This document shows, in pieces, positions 45,574-53,908 of a stretch of DNA of 64,000 nt. Every line of letters starts with the position of its first letter. Position 1 is the stretch's first letter. The notes below the pieces were generated by a model, which did no database searches, was not told where the DNA came from, and saw nothing but the letters and a program-made list of their open reading frames with translations. This DNA comes from Streptomyces mangrovi (GTDB taxonomy: Bacteria; Actinomycetota; Actinomycetes; Streptomycetales; Streptomycetaceae): assembly GCF_900114215.1 (NCBI RefSeq), contig NZ_FOSG01000008.1, positions 124,001-188,000 of the forward strand, written 5' to 3'. Both the position numbers and the translations under genes were made by a program.

Positions 45574-46170
45574 ATGGCTGGACAGGGTGGACGCCGGCAG
45601 TGGACGCCGGACCGGCGCGGACTGGTGCTGCGCGGTGCGGCGCTGGCGGCGCTGGGAAGCGTCCCGTTCCTGGCGGGAAGGACAGGGGGAGCCGGGGGAG
45701 GGCGGCCGGGAGGCGACGCCGCCCCGGTGGCCTTCTCGGCCGGGCAGGAGACGGCTTCGGGGCGCTGGTCCCGGCCGGTGATGGGGGACTACCGGGTCTC
45801 GGCCGCCTACGGCATCCCCGGGAACTGGCAGGCGGGCCATCACACGGGCATCGACTTCGCGATGCCCGTCGGCACCCCCGTCTACGCGATCGGCGCCGGC
45901 TCCGTGGTCTTCGCCGGGGAGGCCGGCGCCTACGGGAAGGCGGTGACGGTCAGGATGGACGACGGCTACTACGCCCTCTACGCCCATCTGTCGCGGATTT
46001 CGGTGAACGGCGGGGAGCGGGTGAAGGCGGGCAGCCCGGTGGGCAGCTCGGGGGCCACGGGCCGGGTCACCGGCCCCCACCTCCACTTCGAGGTGCGCAG
46101 CAAACGCGGCTACGGCTCGGACGTCGACCCCGTCGCCTATCTCGCCCGGCGCGGGGTGCGGTTGCTGTGA
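45574..46170 (+). CDS. M23 family metallopeptidase
   Basis: A 198-residue secreted cell-wall endopeptidase. A Tat/Sec-like Arg-rich start and hydrophobic segment precede the LytM domain. Zinc ligands are in HHTGIDFAMP and PHLHFEV, with YALYAHLSRI between them. It should cut peptide crosslinks in peptidoglycan. GGGAGG lies 8 bp before the ATG. The long hairpin-rich leader may control it. It is the last chromosomal gene before the prophage boundary. Confidence 0.88.
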   Translation: MAGQGGRRQWTPDRRGLVLRGAALAALGSVPFLAGRTGGAGGGRPGGDAAPVAFSAGQETASGRWSRPVMGDYRVSAAYGIPGNWQAGHHTGIDFAMPVGTPVYAIGAGSVVFAGEAGAYGKAVTVRMDDGYYALYAHLSRISVNGGERVKAGSPVGSSGATGRVTGPHLHFEVRSKRGYGSDVDPVAYLARRGVRLL

Positions 46171-46222
46171 CCCCCACCACGCCCCGGTGCGTGGGCCGGT
46201 CGTGTTCCCCGCGGCCCGGCGG

Positions 46223-46266
46223 ACGATCAAGGCCCGGCCTGCTTCCGCAGACCGGGCCTTGATCGT
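46223..46266. terminator. 15-bp stem terminator at prophage boundary
   Basis: ACGATCAAGGCCCGG (46223-46237) pairs with CCGGGCCTTGATCGT (46252-46266). It lies after the M23 gene and just 3' of the tRNA-end-like sequence on the minus strand, as expected for a tRNA terminator. Confidence 0.78.
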
Positions 46267-46270
46267 TCAG

Positions 46271-46300
46271 GGTGAGTAACGGGACTCGAACCCGATCCTT
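46271..46300 (-). other. orphan tRNA 3'-end-like sequence, candidate attachment site
   Basis: On the minus strand, CGGGTTCGAGTCCCG forms a T arm with 4-bp stem and TTCGAGT loop, followed by TTACTCACC as acceptor-like end. No anticodon or D arm follows upstream, where prophage-like DNA begins. This is the pattern left when a phage integrates into a tRNA gene. The tRNA species cannot be named. Confidence 0.45.
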
Positions 46301-46663
46301 GACCCCGTTTTGACCTGCGGCGACGCTGAAAACCCGGACAAACTAACCCGATCGGATCAGCCTCAGTCACGCTGAGCCATCCCCAGCCAGCCTCAGACGG
46401 TGCTGCTGTTCCCATGGGAACACCCTCGGGAACACCTCCCCAGCAGCCCCACCGGGTGAGTAGGAAAACCCCCAACCGCAGCACTACGCCCCGGCTGATC
46501 AGGCCGGGGCGCTAGTGAGGCCGCTCGCGGTTGTCTGAGGGGCCGTGCCGCCGCGAGAGGATGGTGCGTGGGGGGTGGCGCAGCGGCACGGGTACCCCAG
46601 ATGCCTTGCTGTATGACAACTTTCCCGAGAAAACTTCGAGCACCTACGAGAACGGCCCGACGA
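46301..46663. other. non-coding prophage end
   Basis: About 360 bp in which I see no supported gene. It holds a perfect hairpin at 46487-46511 (CGCCCCGGC and its partner), likely the terminator of the small minus-strand genes that end at 46664. Confidence 0.5.
46487..46511 (-). terminator. hairpin terminator of the zinc-ribbon operon
   Basis: GCCCCGGC and GCCGGGGC form a 9-bp stem (with a flanking C-G pair) around TGATCAG. It lies downstream of the small minus-strand genes. Confidence 0.65.
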
Positions 46664-46771
46664 TCAGGACGTGTGGCCGCAGTTGGGGCACACGAACACG
46701 CCGCCCCGCAGGTTCATCATCACGCCGCAGTTCGGGCAGGACAGCCCTACTGGCTGGACGGGCTCGGGCAC
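46664..46771 (-). CDS. small zinc-ribbon protein
   Basis: A 35-residue protein with two zinc knuckles, SCPNCGVMMN and FVCPNCGHTS, the complete set of four Cys for a zinc ribbon. The GTG at 46771 overlaps the preceding zinc-ribbon gene by 25 bp in another frame; no good ribosome site is seen, so coupled translation or frameshifting from the upstream gene is possible. Function unknown. Confidence 0.5.
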   Translation of the reverse strand: MPEPVQPVGLSCPNCGVMMNLRGGVFVCPNCGHTS

Positions 46772-46926
46772 CGGCCGGCGCAGACAGCCGCGACCTTGAT
46801 GGTGCCGTCCTTCTCCTCCGTGGCCTCCGCCGTGGTGGGCCCTCCGCATTCCGGGCATCGCCGCTCGACCCGCTCGCGGTCGATCTGCTGCGCGATGCGC
46901 CGCAGCGCGCTCTCCGGCATGGGCAT
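46747..46926 (-). CDS. small zinc-finger-like protein
   Basis: A 59-residue protein with RRCPECGGPTTAE and a later CAGRC, which could bind zinc. The ATG at 46926 has GGAGG 9 bp upstream. It ends inside the next small zinc-ribbon gene. Such small zinc proteins are common in actinophages and conjugative elements. Confidence 0.62.
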   Translation of the reverse strand: MPMPESALRRIAQQIDRERVERRCPECGGPTTAEATEEKDGTIKVAAVCAGRCPSPSSQ

Positions 46927-47067
46927 GTGTTGCCACCTCCGCACCTCCTGTGTGATCTGAGTCACTTGATGATTGTGCCCGCCCAGTACGGCGTCGTTCA
47001 CCATGCCGGGCGGGCGCCCACCGCCGACCCTCGACCTGTCCAGGGCTGACCGGCCGGTAGTGGAGTC

Positions 47068-47265
47068 TCATGCGGGCGTGTCGAGCCGGTACCGGTCATC
47101 GACGTACCGGGCCGCCCGCGCCTCGATCCGCGCTATGCACTCCGCACAGCCATACAGCGGCGCGATAGCGGCCGCGGTGTGCACCGGCCCCAGCCACAGC
47201 ACCGGCACCCCCTCCCGCTCGCAGCCCAACCAGCAGCCGCCGACCGTCCACTGAGCCCCGCTCAC
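47068..47265 (-). CDS. hypothetical accessory-element protein with Cys pairs
   Basis: A 65-residue protein with CWLGCE and YGCAECIARI, probably metal-binding. GTG at 47265 overlaps the upstream stop (GTGA). It belongs to the DUF6415 operon. I recall similar short proteins in streptomycete plasmids and integrative elements but cannot name a family. Confidence 0.65.
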   Translation of the reverse strand: MSGAQWTVGGCWLGCEREGVPVLWLGPVHTAAAIAPLYGCAECIARIEARAARYVDDRYRLDTPA

Positions 47266-47771
47266 CGCGCCACCGCCGCCACCCCGGGCACGCGCCCGGC
47301 GCCGTCGGCGACCCGGCACGACCCGACCCGTATCCGCCCGGCCCTCGCCGCGGCGTCGACGTACCGATCGACTGCGGCATGGTGGGCGCGCGGCGGCAGC
47401 GGGTCGAGGCCTACCGCGAGCAGGACCCGCCCGAGCGCACCGATCGTGTGAGCCCAGTGCCCGCTGAACGGCAGCCGCAGCGCCGTCTCGCACCCGTCCA
47501 GGTGCAGCAGCACCCGGGCCCGGTCATGGACGGTCAGCCGCTCCCCGACGTCCGGCACGCGGGCCGCCGGGGTATCGAGGGCGAGGGCGGCCGCGGTGGC
47601 GAGCATCCGCTGCTCGACCGCCTGCGGGTCGCCGTTCCGTGTGGGCGGGTGGGTGAGCAGCAGCACCGAGTAGACGCGGCTGTCGGGGGTGTGGTCGAGC
47701 CAGGTGTGCGCCGCCAGCGACGCGAGCAGTCCCGGGGTGAGCACGGACGGGGCGGGGAGGCGGGCCGTCAC
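47262..47771 (-). CDS. hypothetical protein of DUF6415 operon
   Basis: A 169-residue soluble protein (TARLPAPSVLTPGLLASLAA near the start, GHWAHTIGALGRVLLAVGLD in the middle). GTG at 47771 overlaps the DUF6415 stop as GTGA, and its own stop overlaps the next gene the same way, so all three are coupled. No family recognised. Confidence 0.65.
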   Translation of the reverse strand: MTARLPAPSVLTPGLLASLAAHTWLDHTPDSRVYSVLLLTHPPTRNGDPQAVEQRMLATAAALALDTPAARVPDVGERLTVHDRARVLLHLDGCETALRLPFSGHWAHTIGALGRVLLAVGLDPLPPRAHHAAVDRYVDAAARAGRIRVGSCRVADGAGRVPGVAAVAR

Positions 47772-48121
47772 GGCTGCCTCCCGGGGGCGAGGACCCGCAG
47801 CAGCCACCGGCAGTCGAGGGCCAGCAGCAGCACGTGTCGGCGGGCGGACCGCAGGGTGTCGCCGAGCCCGTAGGCGAGTTGCCCAGCTGCGGTGTTGAGG
47901 CGGGCGTAGGCGACGGTTCCGGCGCGGGCACGGGCGGGGGGCAGCATCAGGTTGATGTGTCCGCGCAGCAGCGCTTCGAGTTCCGCGAGGTCGCTGTATC
48001 GGGTGGTGTGGTCGGCGGCGAGGGCGCGGTCAATGGTGCGCTGGATGGTGTCGGTGTCCAGCGGGCAGGGGCGGCGCGGTAAGGCGCGGCGGGGTGGCTC
48101 TTTCATGGCAGCGGCGCTCAC
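47768..48121 (-). CDS. DUF6415 family protein
   Basis: A 117-residue helical protein matching the streptomycete DUF6415 pattern (LEALLRGHINLMLPPARAR, then RLNTAAGQLAYGLGDTLRSA). Function unknown; it usually sits beside a GntR regulator in mobile elements. GTG at 48121 has AGAGAGG about 13 bp upstream; the ATG at 48106 is the alternative. First gene of the minus-strand operon under the operators at 48151-48213. Confidence 0.68.
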   Translation of the reverse strand: MSAAAMKEPPRRALPRRPCPLDTDTIQRTIDRALAADHTTRYSDLAELEALLRGHINLMLPPARARAGTVAYARLNTAAGQLAYGLGDTLRSARRHVLLLALDCRWLLRVLAPGRQP

Positions 48122-48150
48122 GTCGCGTTGTCACCTCTCTACGGCGCGTT

Positions 48151-48213
48151 GTGTGCTAGCTCACGGTAGAGATTGAGCTAGTTCACCGCAAGAGGTTGAG
48201 TGAGCTAGCTCAC
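48151..48213. promoter_or_regulatory. three palindromic GntR operators
   Basis: Three related 14-bp palindromes: GTGTGCTAGCTCAC (48151-48164), TTGAGCTAGTTCAC (48173-48186) and perfect GTGAGCTAGCTCAC (48200-48213). Centres are 22 and 27 bp apart. They fill the gap between the divergent DUF6415 operon and the GntR gene, so the regulator very likely binds them and controls both. Confidence 0.75.
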
Positions 48214-48232
48214 CGATGGGACGCTATGGCCC

Positions 48233-48982
48233 ATGACCCGCCCCACACTGCCCAGCACCCGCATCGCCGAGCTGTACCGACAGCGCATCAGAGACGGCGA
48301 ACTCGCCCCCGGCGACCGCCTCCCGACGATCCGTGAACTCGTCGACGAACACGGCGTCGCATCCGCCACCGTCCGCAGCGCCCTGTCGTGGCTACGCGTC
48401 GAGGGCTACATCGTCACCACCCAACGCGGCAGCTTCGTCGCCGACACCGCCACGAACACCGCCACCCCACGCGACCGCCTCGACCGCATACAGCGCAGCG
48501 GCAGCGTCCTCGCCACCGGCGAGACGAAACAGGTCACCGCCGCCGAACTGATCGTGCCCCCGCTGTACGTCGCCGAGCTGTTCGACGTCGACCCCGGCTC
48601 GCAGGTCGTGCGCCGCGAGTACGTCGTCGGCGCCGGCGCGCAGCGGTTGATGCTCGCGGTCGACTGGTACCCCGCCTCGTTCGCGGACTCGGTGCCGGAT
48701 CTGCTGTCGACCGTGCCGGGGCAGCGGACCGCCACGCACCCGGGCGGCGGGAACGACCTGATGCAGCAGATCGAGCGGACGACCGGCCGCCGGGTGCTGT
48801 ACGGGCGGGACAGCATGCACGCCCGGGTCGCTGACCACCGTGAGGCGGGGCATCTGGGGGTGCCGGTCGGCGCGTCGATCCTCGCGGGCGCGCACGAGTG
48901 GTCGGACGATGAGGGCGTGATCTGTTATGGCGAGTGGTGCCTGCCGCAGCGGATCACGATCGGGTACGAGTATCGCGTCTGA
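48233..48982 (+). CDS. GntR family regulator with UTRA domain
   Basis: A 249-residue repressor. The N-terminal winged helix has LAPGDRLPTIRELVDEHGVA and SATVRSALSWLRVEGYI, and a UTRA-type ligand domain follows (LFDVDPGSQVVRREYVV to the end). This is the HutC/KorSA-like build used by streptomycete plasmids and phages to control transfer or lysogeny. Its gene lies 19 bp from the nearest of three palindromic operators. Confidence 0.85.
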   Translation: MTRPTLPSTRIAELYRQRIRDGELAPGDRLPTIRELVDEHGVASATVRSALSWLRVEGYIVTTQRGSFVADTATNTATPRDRLDRIQRSGSVLATGETKQVTAAELIVPPLYVAELFDVDPGSQVVRREYVVGAGAQRLMLAVDWYPASFADSVPDLLSTVPGQRTATHPGGGNDLMQQIERTTGRRVLYGRDSMHARVADHREAGHLGVPVGASILAGAHEWSDDEGVICYGEWCLPQRITIGYEYRV

Positions 48983-49004
48983 CCTGCCTGTAGGCATGAC
49001 GAAA

Positions 49005-49040
49005 GCGCCCCCGCCCGGCCCGAAGGCCAGACGGGGGCGC
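49005..49040. terminator. hairpin terminator after GntR gene
   Basis: GCGCCCCCG (49005-49013) pairs with CGGGGGCGC (49032-49040). It divides the regulator from the convergent phage late operon. Confidence 0.75.
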
Positions 49041-49127
49041 ACTCACGTTCGAGAGTGAATCAGCGGGCGGCGGGCACCTGAGACGACAGTCCGGGCCGGC
49101 CCTCTATCCCAGGGCCGGGCCGGACGC

Positions 49128-49496
49128 CTACAAGCCCACGTCGTGCAGGTACGGCCGCACCTCATCCGGCACCGGCTCAGGCGGCGCAGGCGGCTCTATC
49201 CGCGCCTGCCGCATACACGTCACCAGCGACCGCAGCCAGCCACGCAGATACCGGATCGCCACATCCTGCGCAGCAACCCGCTCCCGCTGCCGCGCAGCCT
49301 CCGTTTTCTGCTCCGCGAGCTCGTCCTTCACCTCTTTCAAGCTGGTGCGCAGCTCTCCCACGATGGTGGTGAAGTCGTCGCGGCGCTGCTGCCCGCGGGG
49401 CTGTCTGCGGCCGATGACGGCGGTGGCGATGCCGCCCCCGGCGGTGACCACGGCCACCGCCAGGGCCGACAACGCGGTCAGCATTTCAGTGCTCAC
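49128..49496 (-). CDS. phage membrane protein with coiled coil
   Basis: A 122-residue protein with one N-terminal membrane helix (MLTALSALAVAVVTAGGGIA) and a long coiled-coil stretch rich in Glu, Lys and Gln (residues about 45-85). It resembles DUF2746-type siphophage proteins near the lysis genes. GTG at 49496 has GGAG 7 bp upstream; the last gene of the late operon in this window. Confidence 0.68.
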   Translation of the reverse strand: MSTEMLTALSALAVAVVTAGGGIATAVIGRRQPRGQQRRDDFTTIVGELRTSLKEVKDELAEQKTEAARQRERVAAQDVAIRYLRGWLRSLVTCMRQARIEPPAPPEPVPDEVRPYLHDVGL

Positions 49497-49920
49497 GCGG
49501 TGGCTCCGATCGTGCACGGGGTGGCTCGTCCCAGCCGATAGCCACCAGGCACACGGCTCCGAACGCGCCGAATATCAAGGCAGGCGCCCAGCCGCGCGGA
49601 TGGTCACCCAGCGGCCACCACGCGGCGAGGTACCCCAGCGCCCACGGGGCGGTCACCGCCCACACCGCCACGAACCCGGGCCAGTCACGCGGCTGCGGCA
49701 GCCACGCGCACACCAGCGCGCACACTCCGGCCGTGATCCACGCCCACGCCCACACGTCCAGCGGCAGCCACCGCAGCAGCAGCGTCGGGCCGGACTGTGC
49801 GTCGAGCGGCGCAACGAGCTGGCTGTAGCCGTACAAGGCGGCGATCGTTCCCTTGAGGGTGAGGAACGCGCCGCGGCGGCCCAGCGCGCGCATCGGCCGC
49901 CGGACCGCCGCGCACGGCAT
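49486..49920 (-). CDS. phage membrane protein, possible second holin
   Basis: A 144-residue protein with about four membrane helices (for example VWAWAWITAGVCALVCAWL and GFVAVWAVTAPWALGYLAAW). The start overlaps the holin stop as TGATG. Small multi-helix membrane proteins next to a holin commonly help lysis. The exact role is inferred from position only. Confidence 0.68.
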   Translation of the reverse strand: MPCAAVRRPMRALGRRGAFLTLKGTIAALYGYSQLVAPLDAQSGPTLLLRWLPLDVWAWAWITAGVCALVCAWLPQPRDWPGFVAVWAVTAPWALGYLAAWWPLGDHPRGWAPALIFGAFGAVCLVAIGWDEPPRARSEPPREH

Positions 49921-50192
49921 CAGACCGCCCCGGGGCCCGGGGTGACCGTCGACCCGTGCGACGGGCCCGCCTTGACCGTCGTCTCGGTCAGCCCCGGCCC
50001 CTCCGGACCGCCGGACGTGGCGACCGCGGTGAGCACCGCCAGGACGGCAGCGAGTCCACCGACCGACAGAGCGCCGCCCCAGTCGACATCGACGATCCCG
50101 AGCCCGTCCGCGGACGCGACGCCGAGCGTGCCCTGCGCGAAGGTGCGCACGGCCCGCTCGAACGCGGCCTTCCAGAATGCTCCGGTGAACAT
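49920..50192 (-). CDS. phage holin (r1t-type)
   Basis: A 90-residue protein with FTGAFWKAAFERAVRTFAQ and a hydrophobic segment (VGGLAAVLAVLTAVATS), typical of r1t-like holins of actinophages. GGAAGGG lies 7 bp before the ATG. It should form the membrane holes that release or time the endolysin encoded just upstream. Confidence 0.8.
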   Translation of the reverse strand: MFTGAFWKAAFERAVRTFAQGTLGVASADGLGIVDVDWGGALSVGGLAAVLAVLTAVATSGGPEGPGLTETTVKAGPSHGSTVTPGPGAV

Positions 50193-50232
50193 GTGGGTTC
50201 CCTTCCGTTGTGCGAGCAACTGCTCGCGGGGG

Positions 50233-51165
50233 TCACTTGGCCGGGATCTTGAGCTTCTGCCCCGGCGACAGCTCGTCGGCGTCCTTGACGCCCGACAGCG
50301 TCGCGATCTCCCGGTACCGGCGGCCGTCCCCGAGCCGGTCCGCCGCGATGCTCCAGAGGGTGTCGCCGCGCTTCACCTCGTACGAGGTCGTCGCCGCAGC
50401 CGGCGTCTTGAGCTTCTGGCCCGGCTCGATGTGGCTGGGGTCGGCGAGGCTGTTGAGGTCGACGAGGACCGGCACGGTCGTGCCGTGCGCGAGGGCGATC
50501 GCCCACAGGGTGTCCCCGCGCTGCACGGTGTACGTGCCCGTCGCCGACTTCGAGTCGCCGCCGGTGTCGGGCTTGATGCCGAGCCGCTTCGCGACCCGCC
50601 CCCGCATGCTCGCCATCGTGAAGCCGCGCGGGTCGACCTTGCCGGGCTGCCACTCCAGATGCCCGATCACCGACTTCTCGTTCCAGCGGTGCGCCCGGCA
50701 GATCGCCGCGCTCACACGCTCGATCGCGTCGAGCTGCGCCGCCGGCCACGGGTCGCGGCCGTCGCCGAGGTTCTCGCACTCGAAGCCGTAGAAGTGCCGG
50801 TTGCCGTCGGTGTTCGCCTCGTTGTCCGCCGGCAGCGACCGCTCGGCGATGACCGCGCGCAGCACGTCGTCGTCACCGGCGCCGGCGTGGTTGGCGCGGC
50901 CGTAGCCGACGATGTACACGACGCCGTTCTTCCCGATCACTCCGTGGCACAGCGGCCCGGGCAGGGTCATGTAGCCGCGGCGGCACAGGTCGACGGTCCG
51001 CTGCGTGCCGGTGGTGACGGTGTGGTGGATCATCACGCCGTGCACCGGGCCCCAGGGGCCTTTGTGGTTGCGGTTGTGGCGCGGCGGGTTGCCGACGACC
51101 TCGACCTTCAGGCCCTCGTCGCGCAACGCGCGGATGAACTTCTCGTAGGACAGTGGATCGGCCAT
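50233..51165 (-). CDS. phage endolysin: N-acetylmuramoyl-L-alanine amidase with two LysM
   Basis: A 310-residue endolysin. The N-terminal amidase/PGRP domain has zinc ligands in VMIHHTVTTG and IGHLEWQPGKVDPRG. Two LysM wall-binding repeats follow: TYTVQRGDTLWAIALAHGTT (about residue 212) and YEVKRGDTLWSIAADRLG (about 262). It cuts peptidoglycan at the end of infection. No signal peptide, so holin release is needed. Confidence 0.88.
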   Translation of the reverse strand: MADPLSYEKFIRALRDEGLKVEVVGNPPRHNRNHKGPWGPVHGVMIHHTVTTGTQRTVDLCRRGYMTLPGPLCHGVIGKNGVVYIVGYGRANHAGAGDDDVLRAVIAERSLPADNEANTDGNRHFYGFECENLGDGRDPWPAAQLDAIERVSAAICRAHRWNEKSVIGHLEWQPGKVDPRGFTMASMRGRVAKRLGIKPDTGGDSKSATGTYTVQRGDTLWAIALAHGTTVPVLVDLNSLADPSHIEPGQKLKTPAAATTSYEVKRGDTLWSIAADRLGDGRRYREIATLSGVKDADELSPGQKLKIPAK

Positions 51166-51194
51166 GGGCGAGCCCTCCCTTGGGGCATGAGAAA

Positions 51195-51223
51195 ACGCCC
51201 CGGCCCGAGCGGCAGCGGGGCGT
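51195..51223 (-). terminator. terminator between tail spike and endolysin
   Basis: ACGCCCC and GGGGCGT form a stem with an AAAA before it, in the 75 bp between the two genes. It may weaken read-through into the lysis genes. Confidence 0.6.
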
Positions 51224-51240
51224 GATGGTGTGAGGCCGGG

Positions 51241-53268
51241 TCAGGGGGTGCCGGCGTCGTACGGGGACAGGACGGGGCTGGTGGATCCGTCGCTGATCTC
51301 CCCGGCCGTGCCGGAGTTGAGCATGTCGTTGCCGTAGCGGCGGATGCCGGTGCACGTCGAGGTGATGGACAGGCCGTAGGCGGCCTCGTTGCCGGAGCCC
51401 CGCAGGCGGCACCGGTTCCCGGTGATCATGACGCTGGCGGCGCTGCTGCTGATGCGGATGCCGTAGTTCCCGGCCGCCGCGCTGGAGACCGCGCGGATCT
51501 CGTTGCCGTCGACCCTGACGTCGCTGCCGCCGACGACGTGCACGCCGTTGTTGCCGGTCTCTGTGATGCTGTTGGAGGCGATGACGATGTCGTCGCCCGC
51601 GTCCGCGGAGATCCCGTTGTAGCCGATGGCGTGCAGCCGGTTGTGCGCGACGACCGCCCCGGTCGGGTTGGCCTGGCTGACGCCGCTGCCGCCGGTGAGG
51701 TTGGCGATCACGTTGCCGGTGGCGGTGTAGTGGTCGGCGTACTCGGTGCGGATCGCGGACTCGCTGCCGGCCATGCCGTCGATGGTGTTGCCGGTGATGG
51801 TGGTGTGCAGGATGTGGCCGGTGTCCTCGCCGTGCAGCCGGATCGCGTCGTCGAACCCGGTGAGGTCCCGGAACGTGTTGCCGACGATGGTGAAGCCGCT
51901 GCAATCCTGACTGGCGTTGGTCTGCGTCCCGTCGGGCAACTTGGTGGCCTCCGGGTTGCCGGTGTACGGGACCTGGGCGCGGAACCCGGCGCCGCACCCC
52001 GTGATGGTGTTTCCGGAGAACACGCAGTCCTTGTAGCTGTAGGCGGTCATCGCGTACTGCGCGCAGTCCTCGAAATGGTTCCCGATCACGCGGACGTTGG
52101 TGTGCCAGCAGGTGATCGTCGCGCTGTGGGAGCCGACACCGCGCGGCCACGAGGTGGTGCCCGCTGTGCCCGACGGCCCGAAGGTGCACCCCTCGATGAG
52201 GATGTCGTCGCACACGGTGTGGTCGTAGGGCCCGAAAGCCCCATAGACCGACGCGCTCTTGGCGAGGTCGAGCTGCACGGCCTCGGAGAACTCCCTGCCA
52301 CCCGGGTCAACGAACCCCAAGAACCGGCAGTTCAGCACCCGTCCGGTCTTGGTGCTGTTCAGCTCGATCGCGTGGAACCCGGGCACGTCCCGCACCTCGA
52401 TATCCCGGATCGTGACCCGCTCGGCATGCGCCAGCGAGATACACATCCGCGAGGCGGTCAGACCGGGCACGGTGCCCTGCATCTCCCACACGCCGCCCTC
52501 GATGAGCAGATCCCCATGGCCGGTGTAGCCGCCGAGGTCCTGCTCGGTGTCGCCGTTGACCATCACCGTGGCATCCGCGCCCCGGATGAACCGCGCGCCC
52601 GGCAGCAGCGTCAACCGGGTGCGGCGGCGGATCCGCAGCGGCAGCGTCGCCAGCAGATAGTCCCCGGGCGGCACGATCACCCAGCCGCCGCCCGCCGACC
52701 ACGCGGCCGTCAGCGCGGCCTGGATCGCCGGAGCATCGTCGGTGACACCGTCGCCGGCCGTGCCGTAGCCGGTGACGTCGATCATGCGAGAGGGGGTGAC
52801 CGGCTCCCCGCCGACGGTGAGGGCGTCGGCGGCCAGGTCGTCGACGGTCACCCCGCCGGAGAGCGCGGCCCCGCCGGACGCGGTGAGCGTCCCGGTGACC
52901 GTCAGCGGCGCGGTGACGGTGCCACCGGCCGACCGCGACAGCGCCCCGGCCGCCGCAGCCGCCGCTTCCTGCGCGAGCTCCCGGGCAGCCTGGTACCAGC
53001 GCACCGGCTGCCCGGAGGACCCCGTATAGGAGAAATCGATCGCCGTGACGCCGTCGACGCGGAACTCCCGGATCGCGCCCGGCTGATCGTGCCCGGCCGG
53101 ATTGGACCGCAGCTCAGCGATCGGCGTGACCCCGTCCAGCTCATACAGGGCAGTGATCTGCTCGCTCGTGCCCGCCCGGTACACCACCACCGGGTAGTCG
53201 GGCACCACATCCCCGGTGGAAGTGGTCAGGACATCGGCGGCCGTACCGCCGAAGGTGTACATCGGCAT
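51241..53268 (-). CDS. phage tail spike / tail fibre with right-handed beta-helix
   Basis: A 675-residue virion protein. The N-terminal 160 residues include a TFGGTAADVLTTSTG start and a Ser/Ala-rich linker. Then comes the pectate-lyase-like opening IDVTGYGTAGDGVTDDAPAI and many repeats of NTI-, GN- and IVGN-type turns typical of parallel beta-helix folds (residues about 190-640). It probably binds or degrades a host surface glycan. RBS is GGGGCGG; it starts 14 bp after the preceding stop. Confidence 0.82.
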   Translation of the reverse strand: MPMYTFGGTAADVLTTSTGDVVPDYPVVVYRAGTSEQITALYELDGVTPIAELRSNPAGHDQPGAIREFRVDGVTAIDFSYTGSSGQPVRWYQAARELAQEAAAAAAGALSRSAGGTVTAPLTVTGTLTASGGAALSGGVTVDDLAADALTVGGEPVTPSRMIDVTGYGTAGDGVTDDAPAIQAALTAAWSAGGGWVIVPPGDYLLATLPLRIRRRTRLTLLPGARFIRGADATVMVNGDTEQDLGGYTGHGDLLIEGGVWEMQGTVPGLTASRMCISLAHAERVTIRDIEVRDVPGFHAIELNSTKTGRVLNCRFLGFVDPGGREFSEAVQLDLAKSASVYGAFGPYDHTVCDDILIEGCTFGPSGTAGTTSWPRGVGSHSATITCWHTNVRVIGNHFEDCAQYAMTAYSYKDCVFSGNTITGCGAGFRAQVPYTGNPEATKLPDGTQTNASQDCSGFTIVGNTFRDLTGFDDAIRLHGEDTGHILHTTITGNTIDGMAGSESAIRTEYADHYTATGNVIANLTGGSGVSQANPTGAVVAHNRLHAIGYNGISADAGDDIVIASNSITETGNNGVHVVGGSDVRVDGNEIRAVSSAAAGNYGIRISSSAASVMITGNRCRLRGSGNEAAYGLSITSTCTGIRRYGNDMLNSGTAGEISDGSTSPVLSPYDAGTP

Positions 53269-53282
53269 CCGTGCGCCGCCCC

Positions 53283-53897
53283 TCAGTCGATCCAGTACGA
53301 GAAATCGAGGCCCACCCAGGAGCTGCCACTGCCGTCCTGCGAGTACCACATGATCGAGCCCCAGGTGCCGTCGTTGACCTCCCAGCCCTCCCCGAGGACC
53401 TCGATACGGCCGACGCCGACAATCGGGTCACCGGAGATGGTCTGCCCGCCCGCGCCGCGGCCGGTGTAGCGCGGCCGGCAGTCCTCCGGCACGTCGCCCA
53501 ACTTGATGGCCGGGCTGCCGACGATGAGCGCCCCGTCGGTCTTCTCCACTGCCCCGCGCACATGCACCCGATTGCCGATGCGGCGGATCCCGGGCGGCAC
53601 CGTCCCGGACGACAGGCCGGCCACCAGCGACAGCGGCCGCCAGGCCGGGTCGGGCTCGTAGACCGTGGCCCACGTGTTCGACGTCGCGCTCGTCTTGAGC
53701 CACAGTGAGCCGTCCTCGGCGGACACCGCGGTGTGCAGCGGTGCGTCGCCGAAGTCGGCGTCGCGCTGCGCCTGGTCGGCCACATGCTGGATCAGGTGCG
53801 GGTCGATACCGCTCGCCAGGGCGGCGAATGCCGCCGGGCCGACTGGTGCGTCACCGCCTGCGGGGACCGGGAGTTGGGCATAGCCGATCTCGGCCAC
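53283..53897 (-). CDS. phage minor tail protein
   Basis: A 204-residue protein with an N-terminal segment of actinophage minor tail type (AEIGYAQLPVPAGG) and a beta-rich C-terminal region (GIRRIGNRVHVRGAV). GTG at 53897 has AAGGAGG 6 bp upstream. Placement between minor tail protein and spike suggests a fibre connector. Confidence 0.7.
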   Translation of the reverse strand: MAEIGYAQLPVPAGGDAPVGPAAFAALASGIDPHLIQHVADQAQRDADFGDAPLHTAVSAEDGSLWLKTSATSNTWATVYEPDPAWRPLSLVAGLSSGTVPPGIRRIGNRVHVRGAVEKTDGALIVGSPAIKLGDVPEDCRPRYTGRGAGGQTISGDPIVGVGRIEVLGEGWEVNDGTWGSIMWYSQDGSGSSWVGLDFSYWID

Positions 53898-53908
53898 AAG
53901 GGGCCTCC

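Noticed and set aside
46271..46345. A complete tRNA gene at the prophage boundary
   Set aside because: Only the T arm and an acceptor-like end can be built. No anticodon or D arm follows.
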